Origin: Streptomyces sp. NBC_00510
GTDB taxonomy: Bacteria; Actinomycetota; Actinomycetes; Streptomycetales; Streptomycetaceae
DNA length: 64,000 bases
Assembly (NCBI GenBank): GCA_036013505.1
Contig: CP107851.1
Span: 1,054,001 to 1,118,000, forward strand
Direction: 5' to 3'
Part shown: piece after piece, positions 34,662 to 43,606 of the stretch
Layout: each line of letters begins with the position of its first letter
Position numbering within the stretch: position 1 is the stretch's first letter
The notes under the pieces: model-generated
The model's database searches: none
What the model saw: the letters and a program-made list of their open reading frames with translations, nothing else
What the model was told of the DNA's origin: nothing
Position numbers and translations under genes: made by a program

Positions 34662-34736
34662 ATGCTCACGACGCACCCCGGTGTGGTGTGCCGCTACGTG
34701 GACCTGCGGCGCACCTGCAGCGCCCTCTGTCGCTGA
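34662..34736 (+). CDS. Putative cysteine-type leader peptide (24 aa)
   Basis: ATG start. The peptide MLTTHPGVVCRYVDLRRTCS, then ALCR and stop, has the R-x-V-D-L-R-R-x-x-S-A-L-C-R pattern of Streptomyces sulfur-gene leaders. Three of 24 codons are Cys (TGC, TGC, TGT), two of them in the last six. It lies between the palindromic promoter and overlapping hairpins, before the organosulfur importer operon. Cysteine-dependent attenuation is the expected role (inference). Confidence 0.8.
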   Translation: MLTTHPGVVCRYVDLRRTCSALCR

Positions 34737-35052
34737 CCGGCCGCCGCCCACGGCCCACAGGCGCCTGACCGCATCCGTCAGCACCGGCCGCGCCGCCGCC
34801 CCGTCGAGCCGCGCCCGCCGTCCGCGCCGCCCCTTCCGCGCTTCGCCGCCTTCTCCCACCGCATCCCGGTGAGCCCCCGCGTACCCCCGGACGCCCTGCC
34901 CTGAGCGCGGCGTGCCCGGCGTCTGCCCGCCAGACCCCGTCGGCACGGCCGTCCCGGCACGGGACGGCGGCGGGCGCGGGTGCGCGCCGTGCCCGCCGCC
35001 ACGCCCCCGCCTGCCCTGAGCCGGTCCGGGGGCCCTCGAAGAAAGCACTCAC
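34737..35052 (+). promoter_or_regulatory. Leader region with overlapping hairpins
   Basis: No gene in this 316-nt stretch. It holds GCCGTCCCG-GCA-CGGGACGGC (34948-34968, 9-bp stem), and GGCGGCGGGC pairing with GCCCGCCGCC (34966-34975 with 34991-35000, 10-bp stem). The two share bases 34966-34968, so they compete at the edge. Such alternatives are what transcription attenuation needs, but hairpins are common in DNA this GC-rich. AAGAAAGC lies before the ATG at 35053. Confidence 0.45.
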
Positions 35053-36627
35053 ATGCCCGGACGACTCACGCCCAGCCGCCCCGGACCCGCCTCCCCCGCC
35101 GCCCGGCGCCCGGGCCGGCTGCGCACCGCGGCCCTCGGAACCGCCCTCGTCTCCGTCCTCGTCCCCGCCCTCGGCGCGTGCGGCGGCGGCGCCGGCGCGT
35201 CGACGGGGAGCGCCACACTGAAGTGGGCCTCCTCCTACTTCCCCGCCCACTGGGACCCGGTGGTCTCCGGCAGCGGCGCCCAGTTCCGCCAACTCGCCCT
35301 CGTCTACGCCTCGCTGACGCGAACCGACGAGAACGGCAAGGCCGTCCCCGACCTCGCGAAGAGCTGGGAGTACAACGACAAGGGCGACGAGATCACCTTC
35401 CACCTCCGCCCCGGTCTGAAGTTCAGCGACGGCGAGCCCGTCGACGCGGCAGCGGTCAAGGCGGCGATCGAGCGGGCCAAGAAGCAGAAGAACTCGGCGC
35501 TCTTCGGCGACCTGACCTCGATCGCGTCGGTGGACGCCGACGGCCTGGACGCGGTCGTCCACCTCACCCAGGTCGACTACCAGATACCCCAGTTGCTCGG
35601 TGAGCGCGTCCTGCAGATCGCCAGCCCCAAGGCGGCCGCGGCCCCTCAGAAGCTGGACCAGAACCCCGTCGGCGCCGGTCCGTTCGTGGTGAAGCAGCTG
35701 ATCCCCGGCACCAAGGTGCTGCTCAAGAAGAACCCGGACTACTGGGACGCGAAGAACATCCACATCGACGACGTGGAGCTCACCTCCGCCCCCGACCCCT
35801 CGACGGTCGTCTCCGGCCTCCAGACCGGCGTCTACAACTTCGCCGACCTCGAACCGAGTCAGGCGGAGGCCGCCGAGAAGGCCGGCCTGGACGTCTTCGT
35901 GCAACCCGGTTTCAACGCCTCGAACCTCAGCCTCAACGTCAACAAGGCGCCGTTCGACGACGACAGGGTCGTCGACGCCGTCCGCCACGCGGTCAACCGC
36001 GAGGAGTTCGTCGACAAGCTGACCTTCGGCTACGGAGAGGCGACCGACCAGCCCTTCCCGCCGGGGTACGTGGCCTACGACCCGAAGTCCCGGGACCCGT
36101 ACCCGTACGACCCGGCGACGTCCCGCAAGCTGCTCGCCGAGGCCGGCCACAAGGCGGGCGACATCAAGCTCGACCTCGTCATCCCGGCGGAGGACCCGCA
36201 GGCCGAGATCGTGCAGGCGCAACTGGCCGCGGTCGGCATCACCGTCCGCATCAAGGTCGACAAGAACTGGGCCACCCCGTTCTTCGCCAAGGACCTGACG
36301 TTCTCGCTCTACGGCACCACCGGGCGTGACTCCGCGGTGCAGACCCTCACCGCGCACTTCGGGCCCAACGGCCCGCTGAACCTGAGCACTCCGTACGAGC
36401 CGGCCGGCTTCGACGCGGCCGTGGCCAAGGTCCGCCGCACGCCCCTTGACTCCCCCGACTACGTGGGGAACCTCCAGGCGGCGACCCGCGCCGGGCTGAA
36501 GAGCAAGGCCCTGGTCTTCACCTACTCCTCGCCCAACCTCTTCGCCAAGAGCAAGGCGATCTCGGACCTGCCGAAGAACCCGGCCCACATCGACTGGACC
36601 GGCGTGACCATCGCCGGCGGCAGCTGA
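35053..36627 (+). CDS. Peptide/organosulfur-type ABC transporter binding lipoprotein
   Basis: 524 residues, family-5 solute-binding protein (DppA/OppA type). The lipobox reads ALGAC with Cys43. Signature parts are LAKSWEYNDKGDEITFHLRPGLKFSDGEPVDAAAVKAAIERAK, the ...NPVGAGPFVVKQ segment and YWDAKNIHIDDVEL. Family members bind peptides, nickel, glutathione or other solutes; downstream monooxygenases and the leader ORF suggest an organosulfur compound. First gene of a nine-gene plus-strand operon. Confidence 0.95.
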   Translation: MPGRLTPSRPGPASPAARRPGRLRTAALGTALVSVLVPALGACGGGAGASTGSATLKWASSYFPAHWDPVVSGSGAQFRQLALVYASLTRTDENGKAVPDLAKSWEYNDKGDEITFHLRPGLKFSDGEPVDAAAVKAAIERAKKQKNSALFGDLTSIASVDADGLDAVVHLTQVDYQIPQLLGERVLQIASPKAAAAPQKLDQNPVGAGPFVVKQLIPGTKVLLKKNPDYWDAKNIHIDDVELTSAPDPSTVVSGLQTGVYNFADLEPSQAEAAEKAGLDVFVQPGFNASNLSLNVNKAPFDDDRVVDAVRHAVNREEFVDKLTFGYGEATDQPFPPGYVAYDPKSRDPYPYDPATSRKLLAEAGHKAGDIKLDLVIPAEDPQAEIVQAQLAAVGITVRIKVDKNWATPFFAKDLTFSLYGTTGRDSAVQTLTAHFGPNGPLNLSTPYEPAGFDAAVAKVRRTPLDSPDYVGNLQAATRAGLKSKALVFTYSSPNLFAKSKAISDLPKNPAHIDWTGVTIAGGS

Positions 36628-36659
36628 CCACCGTCCACCACTCAAGGGGAGGCAACCTC

Positions 36660-37688
36660 ATGACGACGACCGCCGCGCCGGTCGCCCTCACCCCCCGTCG
36701 CGGCGTCGCCGCGGCCAGGGCCCGGCACGCCGCGGGCCGGGTCCTGGCCGCCCTCGCCCGGTCCGTCGCGATCATCGTGCCCGTGTTCCTGGTCGCGACC
36801 TTCGTGACCTTCGCGCTGCGGGCGCTGAGCGGGCTCAGCCCCGCACGGATCCAGCTGGGCGAGGACGCGACACCGGAGGCCATCGCCCGGGTCGAGGCCC
36901 AGTGGGGGCTCGACCGGCCGTTCCTGGTCCAGTACGGGGACTGGCTCGACGGCATCCTGCACGGGCGGCTCGGCACCAGCTGGGCCAACGGCGCCGACAT
37001 CTCCACCCTCATCGGGCTCGGCCTGGGCGTCAGCCTCTCGGTCGCGACGCTGGCCCTGCTCATCGGGGTGGTCGTGGGCTTCGCGCTGGGCACGGTGGCG
37101 GCGCTGCGCAGCACCACCTGGATCGACCGTGCGATCACCGGATTCGTCACGGTCGTCTCGGTGATGCCGGCCTTCGTGGTGGGCATCGTGCTGGTCGTCG
37201 TCTTCGCCGTCGGTCTCCACTGGTTCCCCTCCGGCGGCTACGTCCCGGCGGAGCAGGGCGTCGGGCCGTGGCTGGCCCACATCACCCTCCCGGCGATCGC
37301 GCTGAGCTTCGACGTGGTCGCCGACGTCGCCCGCCAGCTGCGCGCGGGCCTCGTGGCGGCCCAGCGCGAGAACTACGTGACGGGCGCGGTGGTGCGCGGC
37401 CTGAGCCCGCGGCGGATCTTCTTCGGCCACGTCCTGCGCAACGGCCTCGGTCCGGCGCTCGCCACCCTCGGACTGAAGTTCCCGGCCCTGGTGGGTGCCT
37501 CCGTCGTCACCGAATGGATCTTCGGTCTGCAGGGCTTCGGCAGGTTCGCCAACGACGCGGCCCAGGCCGGGGACGTACCCGCCGTCCAGGGCGTCCTCGT
37601 GGTGTCGATCGTCCTCGTCGTCTCCTTCAACCTGATCGTCAACCTGGTGCTGGCGCGCGTGACGCCGGCGTCCCAGCGGGGGGTCTGA
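36660..37688 (+). CDS. ABC transporter permease, DppB type
   Basis: 342 residues. Alanine-rich cytoplasmic N-terminus, then helices. Features: RIQLGEDATPEAIARVEAQWGLDRPFLVQYGDWLDGILHGRLGTSWANG typical of DppB periplasmic loops, and the cytoplasmic loop RENYVTGAVVRGLSPRRIFFGHVLRN. AGGGGAGG precedes the ATG. Forms the translocation pore with the next gene product. Confidence 0.95.
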   Translation: MTTTAAPVALTPRRGVAAARARHAAGRVLAALARSVAIIVPVFLVATFVTFALRALSGLSPARIQLGEDATPEAIARVEAQWGLDRPFLVQYGDWLDGILHGRLGTSWANGADISTLIGLGLGVSLSVATLALLIGVVVGFALGTVAALRSTTWIDRAITGFVTVVSVMPAFVVGIVLVVVFAVGLHWFPSGGYVPAEQGVGPWLAHITLPAIALSFDVVADVARQLRAGLVAAQRENYVTGAVVRGLSPRRIFFGHVLRNGLGPALATLGLKFPALVGASVVTEWIFGLQGFGRFANDAAQAGDVPAVQGVLVVSIVLVVSFNLIVNLVLARVTPASQRGV

Positions 37689-37690
37689 CC

Positions 37691-38581
37691 ATGGTGCGCC
37701 GCGTCCTCTCCCTCACCTCCGGCCGGATCGCCGCGGTCGTCCTGACCGTGATCGCGCTGCTGGCGCTGCTCGGTCCCTGGCTCGCACCGCACGATCCCCT
37801 GGCCACCGGCGACAACACCCTGGCCGCCGCCTCGGCCTCGCACTGGCTGGGCACGGACTACCTCGGCCGTGACGTCCTCAGCCGGCTCCTGGACGGCTCG
37901 CGCGTCAGCGTGCTCGGTTCGCTCGAAGTCGCCCTGACGGCCCTGGTCGTCGGCGCGGTGCCCGGCATCCTGTCCGTCTACTGGGGCCGGGTCTTCGAGT
38001 GGACGACCCTGCGCCTGGCCGACACGCTGGTCGCGCTGCCCTTCCTGCTGTTCGCCGTCGCCGTGGTCGCGCTCCTCGGCAATGGCCTCACCCAGGCCAT
38101 GCTGGTCACCGGCGTGCTGGTGTCACCGCTGTTCTACCGGGTGGCCCGCGCCGCCACCCTGGCCGTGGCGCGCTCGCCGTACGTGGAGGCGGCGCTCGTC
38201 TCCGGTGCCTCGACGGGCTGGATCGTACGCCGCCACGTGTGGGGCAAGATCCTCCCGCCGGTCGCGGTCGCGCTCGCCCAGACCATCGGCGTCGGTTTCG
38301 TGATCGTCTCCAGCCTGACCTTCCTCGGGATCGGCGTGCAGCCACCGGCTCCCACCTGGGGCGGCCTGCTCGCCTCCGACCTGGGCTACCTCAGCCACCA
38401 GCCGTGGGCCCCGGTGGCCCCCGCCCTGCTGATCATGGCCACCGTCTGGGCGAGCAACCTGCTCGCCGACGCGATCCGCGACGTCTCCGGCGAGGCGGGA
38501 CGCGCACTGCTCGACCGCCGCAGGGCCCGCGCCAACCGCCTCGACAAGACCGACCCCGCCCCCTCCGGAGGTGCGCGATGA
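37691..38581 (+). CDS. ABC transporter permease, DppC type
   Basis: 296 residues. Features: HWLGTDYLGRDVLSRLLDGSRVSVLGS, the DppC signature, the EAA-like loop SPYVEAALVSGASTGWIVRRHVWGKILPP, and GIGVQPPAPTWGGLLASDLGY. The ATG at 37691 lies 2 nt after the DppB stop; the longer open frame upstream is a shadow of DppB. Its stop overlaps the next start (ATGA). Confidence 0.95.
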   Translation: MVRRVLSLTSGRIAAVVLTVIALLALLGPWLAPHDPLATGDNTLAAASASHWLGTDYLGRDVLSRLLDGSRVSVLGSLEVALTALVVGAVPGILSVYWGRVFEWTTLRLADTLVALPFLLFAVAVVALLGNGLTQAMLVTGVLVSPLFYRVARAATLAVARSPYVEAALVSGASTGWIVRRHVWGKILPPVAVALAQTIGVGFVIVSSLTFLGIGVQPPAPTWGGLLASDLGYLSHQPWAPVAPALLIMATVWASNLLADAIRDVSGEAGRALLDRRRARANRLDKTDPAPSGGAR

Positions 38582-39456
38582 CGACCGTGTCCGAAGGACT
38601 GCTCCCCCGGCCTGCCCCGGGCGCCGCGCCGGACACCCCGGCACCGCCGGTGCTGTCCCTCCGCGACGTGCGCATCGGCGACCGCGCGGGCGACCACGAG
38701 ATCGTCCACGGGGTGAGCTTCGACCTCGCACCCGGAAAGGCGGTCGGCATCGTCGGGGAGTCCGGCAGCGGCAAGACCCTCACCTGCCGCGCGGCACTCG
38801 GCATCCTGCCCGCGCACTTCGAGGTCACCGGTGGGTCGATCGAGATCGACGGCACCGACATCGCCACCCTGACACGGGCTCAGTGGACGGTCCTGCGGGG
38901 CGCCACGATCAGCGCGGTCTTCCAGGACCCGGCCTCCTACCTCAACCCCTCGATCCGGGTCGGCGCGCAGATCGCCGAGGTCGTGCGCGCCAAGAAGGGG
39001 CAGCGGCGCCGCGAGGCCCGCCGGCAGGCCGTCGAGCTGCTGCGGACGGTGCAACTGCGCGATCCGGAGCTGGTCTACGGCAGTTACCCCCACGAGTTGT
39101 CCGGGGGCATGCTCCAGCGCGTCCTGATCGCGGCGGCGATCGCCGCCGGCCCGCGGATCCTCATCGCCGACGAGGCCACCACCGCCCTCGACGTCACCGT
39201 CCAGGCCGGGATCCTCGACATGCTCGCCGAACTGCGCGAACAGGCGGGGCTGGCCCTCGTCGTCGTCTCCCACGACCTCGCGGTCGTCGCCCAGCTCTGC
39301 GACGAGGTCGTCGTCCTGCGGGAGGGCGAGGTGGTCGAGCAGGGCCCGACCCGCGCGGTGCTGCACGACCCGCGGCACGAGTACACCCGTCTGCTGATCG
39401 CCGAACACGAGCAGTACGGCCTGGAGAAGTTCCTCACCGTGAAGGAGGACGCATGA
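38578..39456 (+). CDS. ABC transporter ATPase, DppD type
   Basis: 292 residues. Walker A GESGSGKT (60-67), Q-loop SAVFQDPASYLNP, signature LSGGMLQRVLIAAAIA, Walker B ILIADEATTALD, H-loop VSHDLAVVAQLCDEV. The C-terminus (DPRHEYTRLLIAEHEQYG) is the oligopeptide-transporter type. The start overlaps the DppC stop, its stop overlaps the next ATPase start. Confidence 0.95.
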   Translation: MTTVSEGLLPRPAPGAAPDTPAPPVLSLRDVRIGDRAGDHEIVHGVSFDLAPGKAVGIVGESGSGKTLTCRAALGILPAHFEVTGGSIEIDGTDIATLTRAQWTVLRGATISAVFQDPASYLNPSIRVGAQIAEVVRAKKGQRRREARRQAVELLRTVQLRDPELVYGSYPHELSGGMLQRVLIAAAIAAGPRILIADEATTALDVTVQAGILDMLAELREQAGLALVVVSHDLAVVAQLCDEVVVLREGEVVEQGPTRAVLHDPRHEYTRLLIAEHEQYGLEKFLTVKEDA

Positions 39457-40322
39457 CCGGCGCGCCGCCGCGGACGACGCCGGCCGGCGGTGCGGACCCC
39501 GCCGGCCCCGTGCTGGAGATCACCGGCCTCGACGTGCACTACGGCCTGCGCCGCCGGCGCCGCCAGGCACTGCGCGGGGTGTCCCTGACCGTCGCGCCCG
39601 GCGAGGCCGTCGGCCTCATCGGCGAGACGGGATCCGGGAAGTCCACCCTGGCCCGGGCCGTGCTCGGCCTGGTGCGCGCCTCGGCCGGGTCGGTCGTCGT
39701 CGGCGGGGAGGACGTCACCCGGCACGGCCCGCGCCAGTGGCGCGCCCTGCGCCGCCGAGGCGTCGTCCAGTACGTCTTCCAGGACCCCCTGCGCAGCCTC
39801 GACCCGGACCTCACCGTCGAGGAGTCCCTCACCGAACCGCTGCTCCTGCAGGGCGTCCCACGCGAGGAGGCGGCCGACCGGGCGCGGGCGTTCCTCCCCC
39901 GCGTCCGCCTGCACGAGGAGCTCCTGGCCCGGCTGCCCGGGGAGCTCTCCGGCGGGCAGCGCCAACGGGTCGCGGTGGCCCGGGCGCTGGTCACCGGACC
40001 GCGCCTGGTCATCCTCGACGAACCGGTGAGCGCCCTCGACGCGGCCAACCGCGTGCAGGTCCTGGAGATCCTCAAGGAGCTCCGCGCCTCCGGAGTGGCC
40101 CTGGTCTTCATCTCCCACGACCTCGGCTCCGTGGCCGGGGTCTGCGACCGCGTCGCCGTGCTCCACCAGGGCGAACTGGTCGAGGTCGGCACCACCCACG
40201 ACGTCGTCAACCACCCCCGCCATCCCTACACGCGCCTGCTCGTCGGCTCGGCGCCCACCCTGCGTTCCGCCCCGGCGGACCGGGCCGAACGCGAAGCGCT
40301 GCGCGCCCTGCTGCGCACCTGA
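39453..40322 (+). CDS. ABC transporter ATPase, DppF type
   Basis: 289 residues. Walker A GETGSGKST (57-65), Q-loop YVFQDPLRSLDPDLTV, signature LSGGQRQRVAVARAL, Walker B LVILDEPVSALD, H-loop ISHDLGSVAGVCDRV, and the HPRHPYTRLLVGSAP end typical of DppF. Start overlaps the DppD stop (ATGA). Completes a five-gene importer followed by catabolic genes. Confidence 0.95.
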   Translation: MTGAPPRTTPAGGADPAGPVLEITGLDVHYGLRRRRRQALRGVSLTVAPGEAVGLIGETGSGKSTLARAVLGLVRASAGSVVVGGEDVTRHGPRQWRALRRRGVVQYVFQDPLRSLDPDLTVEESLTEPLLLQGVPREEAADRARAFLPRVRLHEELLARLPGELSGGQRQRVAVARALVTGPRLVILDEPVSALDAANRVQVLEILKELRASGVALVFISHDLGSVAGVCDRVAVLHQGELVEVGTTHDVVNHPRHPYTRLLVGSAPTLRSAPADRAEREALRALLRT

Positions 40323-40348
40323 CCCCACGACAGACAGGAACAGCCACC

Positions 40349-41689
40349 ATGTCCCGCAGGATCCACCTCGCGCTCCACCCCTACGGCGTCGGCGGCCCCG
40401 GCCAGCACGGCCTGTGGAAGGACGCCCGAGTCGCCAAGAACGCCAGCACCGACATCAACTACTACATCGCGCAGGCCAAAGCGGCCGAACACGCCCTCTT
40501 CGACGCCCTGTTCATCGTCGACAGCCAGTTCATCAACGCCACCTACCCCGCCCACTACCTCAACCGGTTGGAGCCGCTGACCCTGCTGTCGGCGGTCGCC
40601 ACGCACACCCGTCACGTCGGGCTGGTCGGCACGGCCAGTTCGACGTACAACTCGCCGTTCAACCTCGCCCGCCGCTTCGCCTCGCTCGACCACATCAGCG
40701 GCGGCCGCGCCGGCTGGAACGTCGTGACCAGCTTCGACACGGGCACCTCCAGGAACTTCGGGTTCGACGAGCACCTGGACTACACCTCCCGTTACGGCCG
40801 TGCCCTGGAGTTCGTCAAGGTCGCCCGCGGCCTGTGGGACTCCTACGAGGACGACGCCTTCCCGGCCGACGTGGAACGGGGCGTCTTCCTCGACCCGGCC
40901 AAGCTGCACGCGCTCGACCACGAGGGCGAGCACTTCAGGGTCGCCGGCCCCCTCAACCTGTCCCGGTCCCCGCAGGGCCAGCCCGTGATCTTCCAGGCCG
41001 GCGTCTCCGAGGAGGGCCGCGACCTGGCCGCCCAGGTGGCCGAGGGCATCTACGCGCCCGGGGGCACACTCGGGCAGGCGCAGGAGTACTACGCCGACAT
41101 CAAGCAGCGCACCGCCTCCTACGGCCGCGACCCCGACCACATCAAGATCTTCATCCACGGCGGACCGGTGGTCGCCGCCACCGACGAGGCCGCCCGGCGC
41201 CGCGAGCGGGAGATCTTCGAGGAGGACAACGACTTCGACCGCAACCTCGCGCTGCTCGGGCGTTCCTTCGGCGCCTACGACTTCAGCGTGCACGACCTGG
41301 ACGCGCCCTTCCCCGACGTCGAGCACCTCGCCGAGAAGGGCGGACGCACGGGCGCGGCCAGGATCATCGAGCGGGCCAGGGCGGAGAACCTGACCCTGCG
41401 CCAGGTCGCCCAGTCGGTCAACGAGTTCCGCACCTCCCCCTTCGTCGGATCGCCGCGGACCGTCGCCGACACCATCGAGCAGTGGTTCGACGCCGGCACC
41501 TTCGACGGCATCAACCTCGCCTTCCGCACCACCGACGAGCTCGAACTCTTCGTGGACGGCGTCGTGCCCCTCCTCCAGAAGCGCGGCCTGTTCCGCACCG
41601 AGTACGAGGCCGACACCCTGCGCGGCAACCTCGGCCTGCCGGTCCCCGCCAACCGCCACACCCGCGAGCGCCTGCTCGTGGCCGACTGA
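40349..41689 (+). CDS. NtaA/DmoA-family FMN-dependent monooxygenase
   Basis: 446 residues. RIHLALHPYGVGGPGQHGLWK opens the protein in NtaA style; FASLDHISGGRAGWNVVTSFDTGTSRNFG, FRVAGPLNLSRSPQGQPVIFQAGVSEEGRDLAA and FVGSPRTVADTIEQWFDAGTFDGINL are the family signatures. Expected to cleave C-S bonds of the imported compound with FMNH2 from the reductase encoded at the end of the operon. 26 nt after the ATPase gene. Confidence 0.95.
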   Translation: MSRRIHLALHPYGVGGPGQHGLWKDARVAKNASTDINYYIAQAKAAEHALFDALFIVDSQFINATYPAHYLNRLEPLTLLSAVATHTRHVGLVGTASSTYNSPFNLARRFASLDHISGGRAGWNVVTSFDTGTSRNFGFDEHLDYTSRYGRALEFVKVARGLWDSYEDDAFPADVERGVFLDPAKLHALDHEGEHFRVAGPLNLSRSPQGQPVIFQAGVSEEGRDLAAQVAEGIYAPGGTLGQAQEYYADIKQRTASYGRDPDHIKIFIHGGPVVAATDEAARRREREIFEEDNDFDRNLALLGRSFGAYDFSVHDLDAPFPDVEHLAEKGGRTGAARIIERARAENLTLRQVAQSVNEFRTSPFVGSPRTVADTIEQWFDAGTFDGINLAFRTTDELELFVDGVVPLLQKRGLFRTEYEADTLRGNLGLPVPANRHTRERLLVAD

Positions 41690-41713
41690 GCACGGGACGG
41701 GACGGACAAGGCC

Positions 41714-42754
41714 ATGACCACCGAGCACCCGCGCCTGCGACTCGGCTTCCTCACCCACGTGCAGGGCCGCGACGACGACCCGGTCCGCACCTACCGCAAC
41801 GCCCTGGAACTCTTCGTCGCCGCCGACGAACTCGGCTTCGACGCCGGATGGGTGGCCCAGCACCACGTCTCCCTCGGCGGCGGGGGGCTGTCCTCGCCCT
41901 GGACGTTCCTCGCCCACGCCGCGGCACGCACCACCCGGATCCGGCTCGGCACCGCCGTCACCATCCTCCCGCTGGAGGACCCGATCCGGCTCGCCGAGGA
42001 CGTCGCCACCGTCGACACCCTCAGCGGCGGCCGCGTCGAGATCGGCGTGGGCAGCGGCTACAACGGCCTGGAGTACGCCGCCTTCGGCCGGGACGTCGCC
42101 CGCAAGCGCGAACTGACCAGCGAACACCTCGACGTACTGCGCAGCGCGCTGGCACGTGAGGAGGTCGGCGCGCCCGGCTTCCGCATCCAGCCGGCCGCCG
42201 GCGACTTCGGCGACCGCATCTGGCAGGGCGCCTTCAGCACGCAGGGCGCCGCGTACGCGGCGGCCGCCGGGTCGAACCTCCTGCTCAACCGGGCGGCGTA
42301 CGGCTTCGACTCCCCGACCGACGCGGTGCAGCGACCCTGGGCGGACGCGTACCTCGACGCCTGGGACCGGCCGCGCCGACCGCGGATCGGGCTGTCGCGG
42401 TTCGTGTTCCCGGCCAAGGACCGGCGGACGGCGCTGGGGCAGATCGGCGAGGACGTCCACCGGGCGGCGCTCCGTATGGCGGAGGGCGGCGCCTTCCCGA
42501 AGGGCCTGGACCTGGACGAGGCGCTGCGCCGCTTCCACTCCTTCTTCGGGCATCCCGAGGAGATCGTCGCGTCGCTGCGGCGGGAGCGGGTCCTGCCGGT
42601 CGCGACCGACCTGATCACCCAGTTCAACCCCGCCGTCCCCGACCACGACGCTGCGTTGCGCGCCCTGGAGCTCATCGCGACCGAAGTGGCGCCGGCGCTG
42701 GGCTGGCGGCGCGCGGCCGAACCCGAGCCCCGGCCCGAGCCGGCAGGAGTCTGA
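41714..42754 (+). CDS. LLM-class flavin-dependent oxidoreductase
   Basis: 346 residues. LLM features: LRLGFLTHVQGRDDDPVRTY, AADELGFDAGWVAQHHVSLGGGGLSSPWTFLAHAAARTTRIRLGTAVTILPLEDPIRLAEDVATVDTLSGGRVEIGVGSGYN. A second monooxygenase in the operon, possibly for the next oxidation step or for another substrate class. 24 nt after the NtaA-like gene, 1 nt before the hydrolase gene. Confidence 0.93.
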   Translation: MTTEHPRLRLGFLTHVQGRDDDPVRTYRNALELFVAADELGFDAGWVAQHHVSLGGGGLSSPWTFLAHAAARTTRIRLGTAVTILPLEDPIRLAEDVATVDTLSGGRVEIGVGSGYNGLEYAAFGRDVARKRELTSEHLDVLRSALAREEVGAPGFRIQPAAGDFGDRIWQGAFSTQGAAYAAAAGSNLLLNRAAYGFDSPTDAVQRPWADAYLDAWDRPRRPRIGLSRFVFPAKDRRTALGQIGEDVHRAALRMAEGGAFPKGLDLDEALRRFHSFFGHPEEIVASLRRERVLPVATDLITQFNPAVPDHDAALRALELIATEVAPALGWRRAAEPEPRPEPAGV

Positions 42755-42755
42755 C

Positions 42756-43550
42756 ATGACCGAGCAGACCGAGCGCATCGACCACGCCGACCACACCGAC
42801 CACCACGGGCCCCAGGGCCTGCTCGTCCGCGGCACGGTCGTCGTGGTGCCGGGCCGCGGCGAGACACGGGCGACCTACGCCCGCTTCGCCCGGCGGCTGG
42901 CCGCCGACGCCTACCGCGTACGGGTCGTCGACCCCCCGGAGCCGGACGCGGACGACCCGGCCGGTTCCCTGACCCGGTTCGGCGAGCGCCTCGCGGACGC
43001 CGTCGAGGGCACCGCCGCCGAGGGCGCGCCGGCCGCCCCCGTCGTCCTGGTGGGCGCCGACTCCGGCGCCGTCGCCGTCGCAGCGCTCCTGGGCCGCCCC
43101 GGCCGGGCCGGCGTCCGGCCGGACGGCGTCGTCCTCGCGGGGCTTCCCGGCCGGGCGGCCCCCGCCGAGGACGGCGGCTGGGACGGGGAGCTCGACGTCC
43201 GCACGTCCTGCCCCACCCACCGCGACACGCTCACCCGGGACCCGCGCGTACGCCGGGGCTCGCTGGGCGAGGCGGTGCCCGACGCCCTGCTCACCGCCGC
43301 GTACGAGGCCGAACTCGCCCCTCCCGCGCTCTTCCTCGCCGGTGACGCCGACCCGCTCGCCGATCACGACGCGCTCGCGCGCGCCGCCAAGTCCCAGCTC
43401 CGCGCCCGGCTTTCGGTCGTCCGCGGCGCCCACCACGACGTGCTCAACGACGTACAGCACCGCTCGGTGGCAGCCGAGGTCGTCACCTTCCTGGAGACGC
43501 TGCGCAACGGGCTGGTGCCCGTCGTGGCCGTGGAATCCAGCACCTGGTGA
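42756..43550 (+). CDS. Alpha/beta hydrolase
   Basis: 264 residues. The fold is recognisable from TVVVVPGRGETRATYARFARRLAADAYRVRVVD, the nucleophile elbow VLVGADSGAVAVAAL (Ser between Asp and Gly), PPALFLAGDADPLADHDAL with the acid residue, and VVRGAHHDVLNDVQHRSVAAEVVTFL with the catalytic His. Likely hydrolyses an ester or thioester intermediate; substrate unknown. Confidence 0.88.
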   Translation: MTEQTERIDHADHTDHHGPQGLLVRGTVVVVPGRGETRATYARFARRLAADAYRVRVVDPPEPDADDPAGSLTRFGERLADAVEGTAAEGAPAAPVVLVGADSGAVAVAALLGRPGRAGVRPDGVVLAGLPGRAAPAEDGGWDGELDVRTSCPTHRDTLTRDPRVRRGSLGEAVPDALLTAAYEAELAPPALFLAGDADPLADHDALARAAKSQLRARLSVVRGAHHDVLNDVQHRSVAAEVVTFLETLRNGLVPVVAVESSTW

Positions 43551-43606
43551 CCGCGCCGAGGTCCCCGCTCGCCCCCACCCCGCCCGCCCGAACCCGGAAG
43601 GTCCCC

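Noticed and set aside
43547..43606. GTG start at 43547 for the FMN reductase
   Set aside because: It gives a neat GTGA overlap, but the added residues are Pro/Arg-rich and an ATG with GGAAGG sits right before the flavodoxin motif. Kept only as an alternative.
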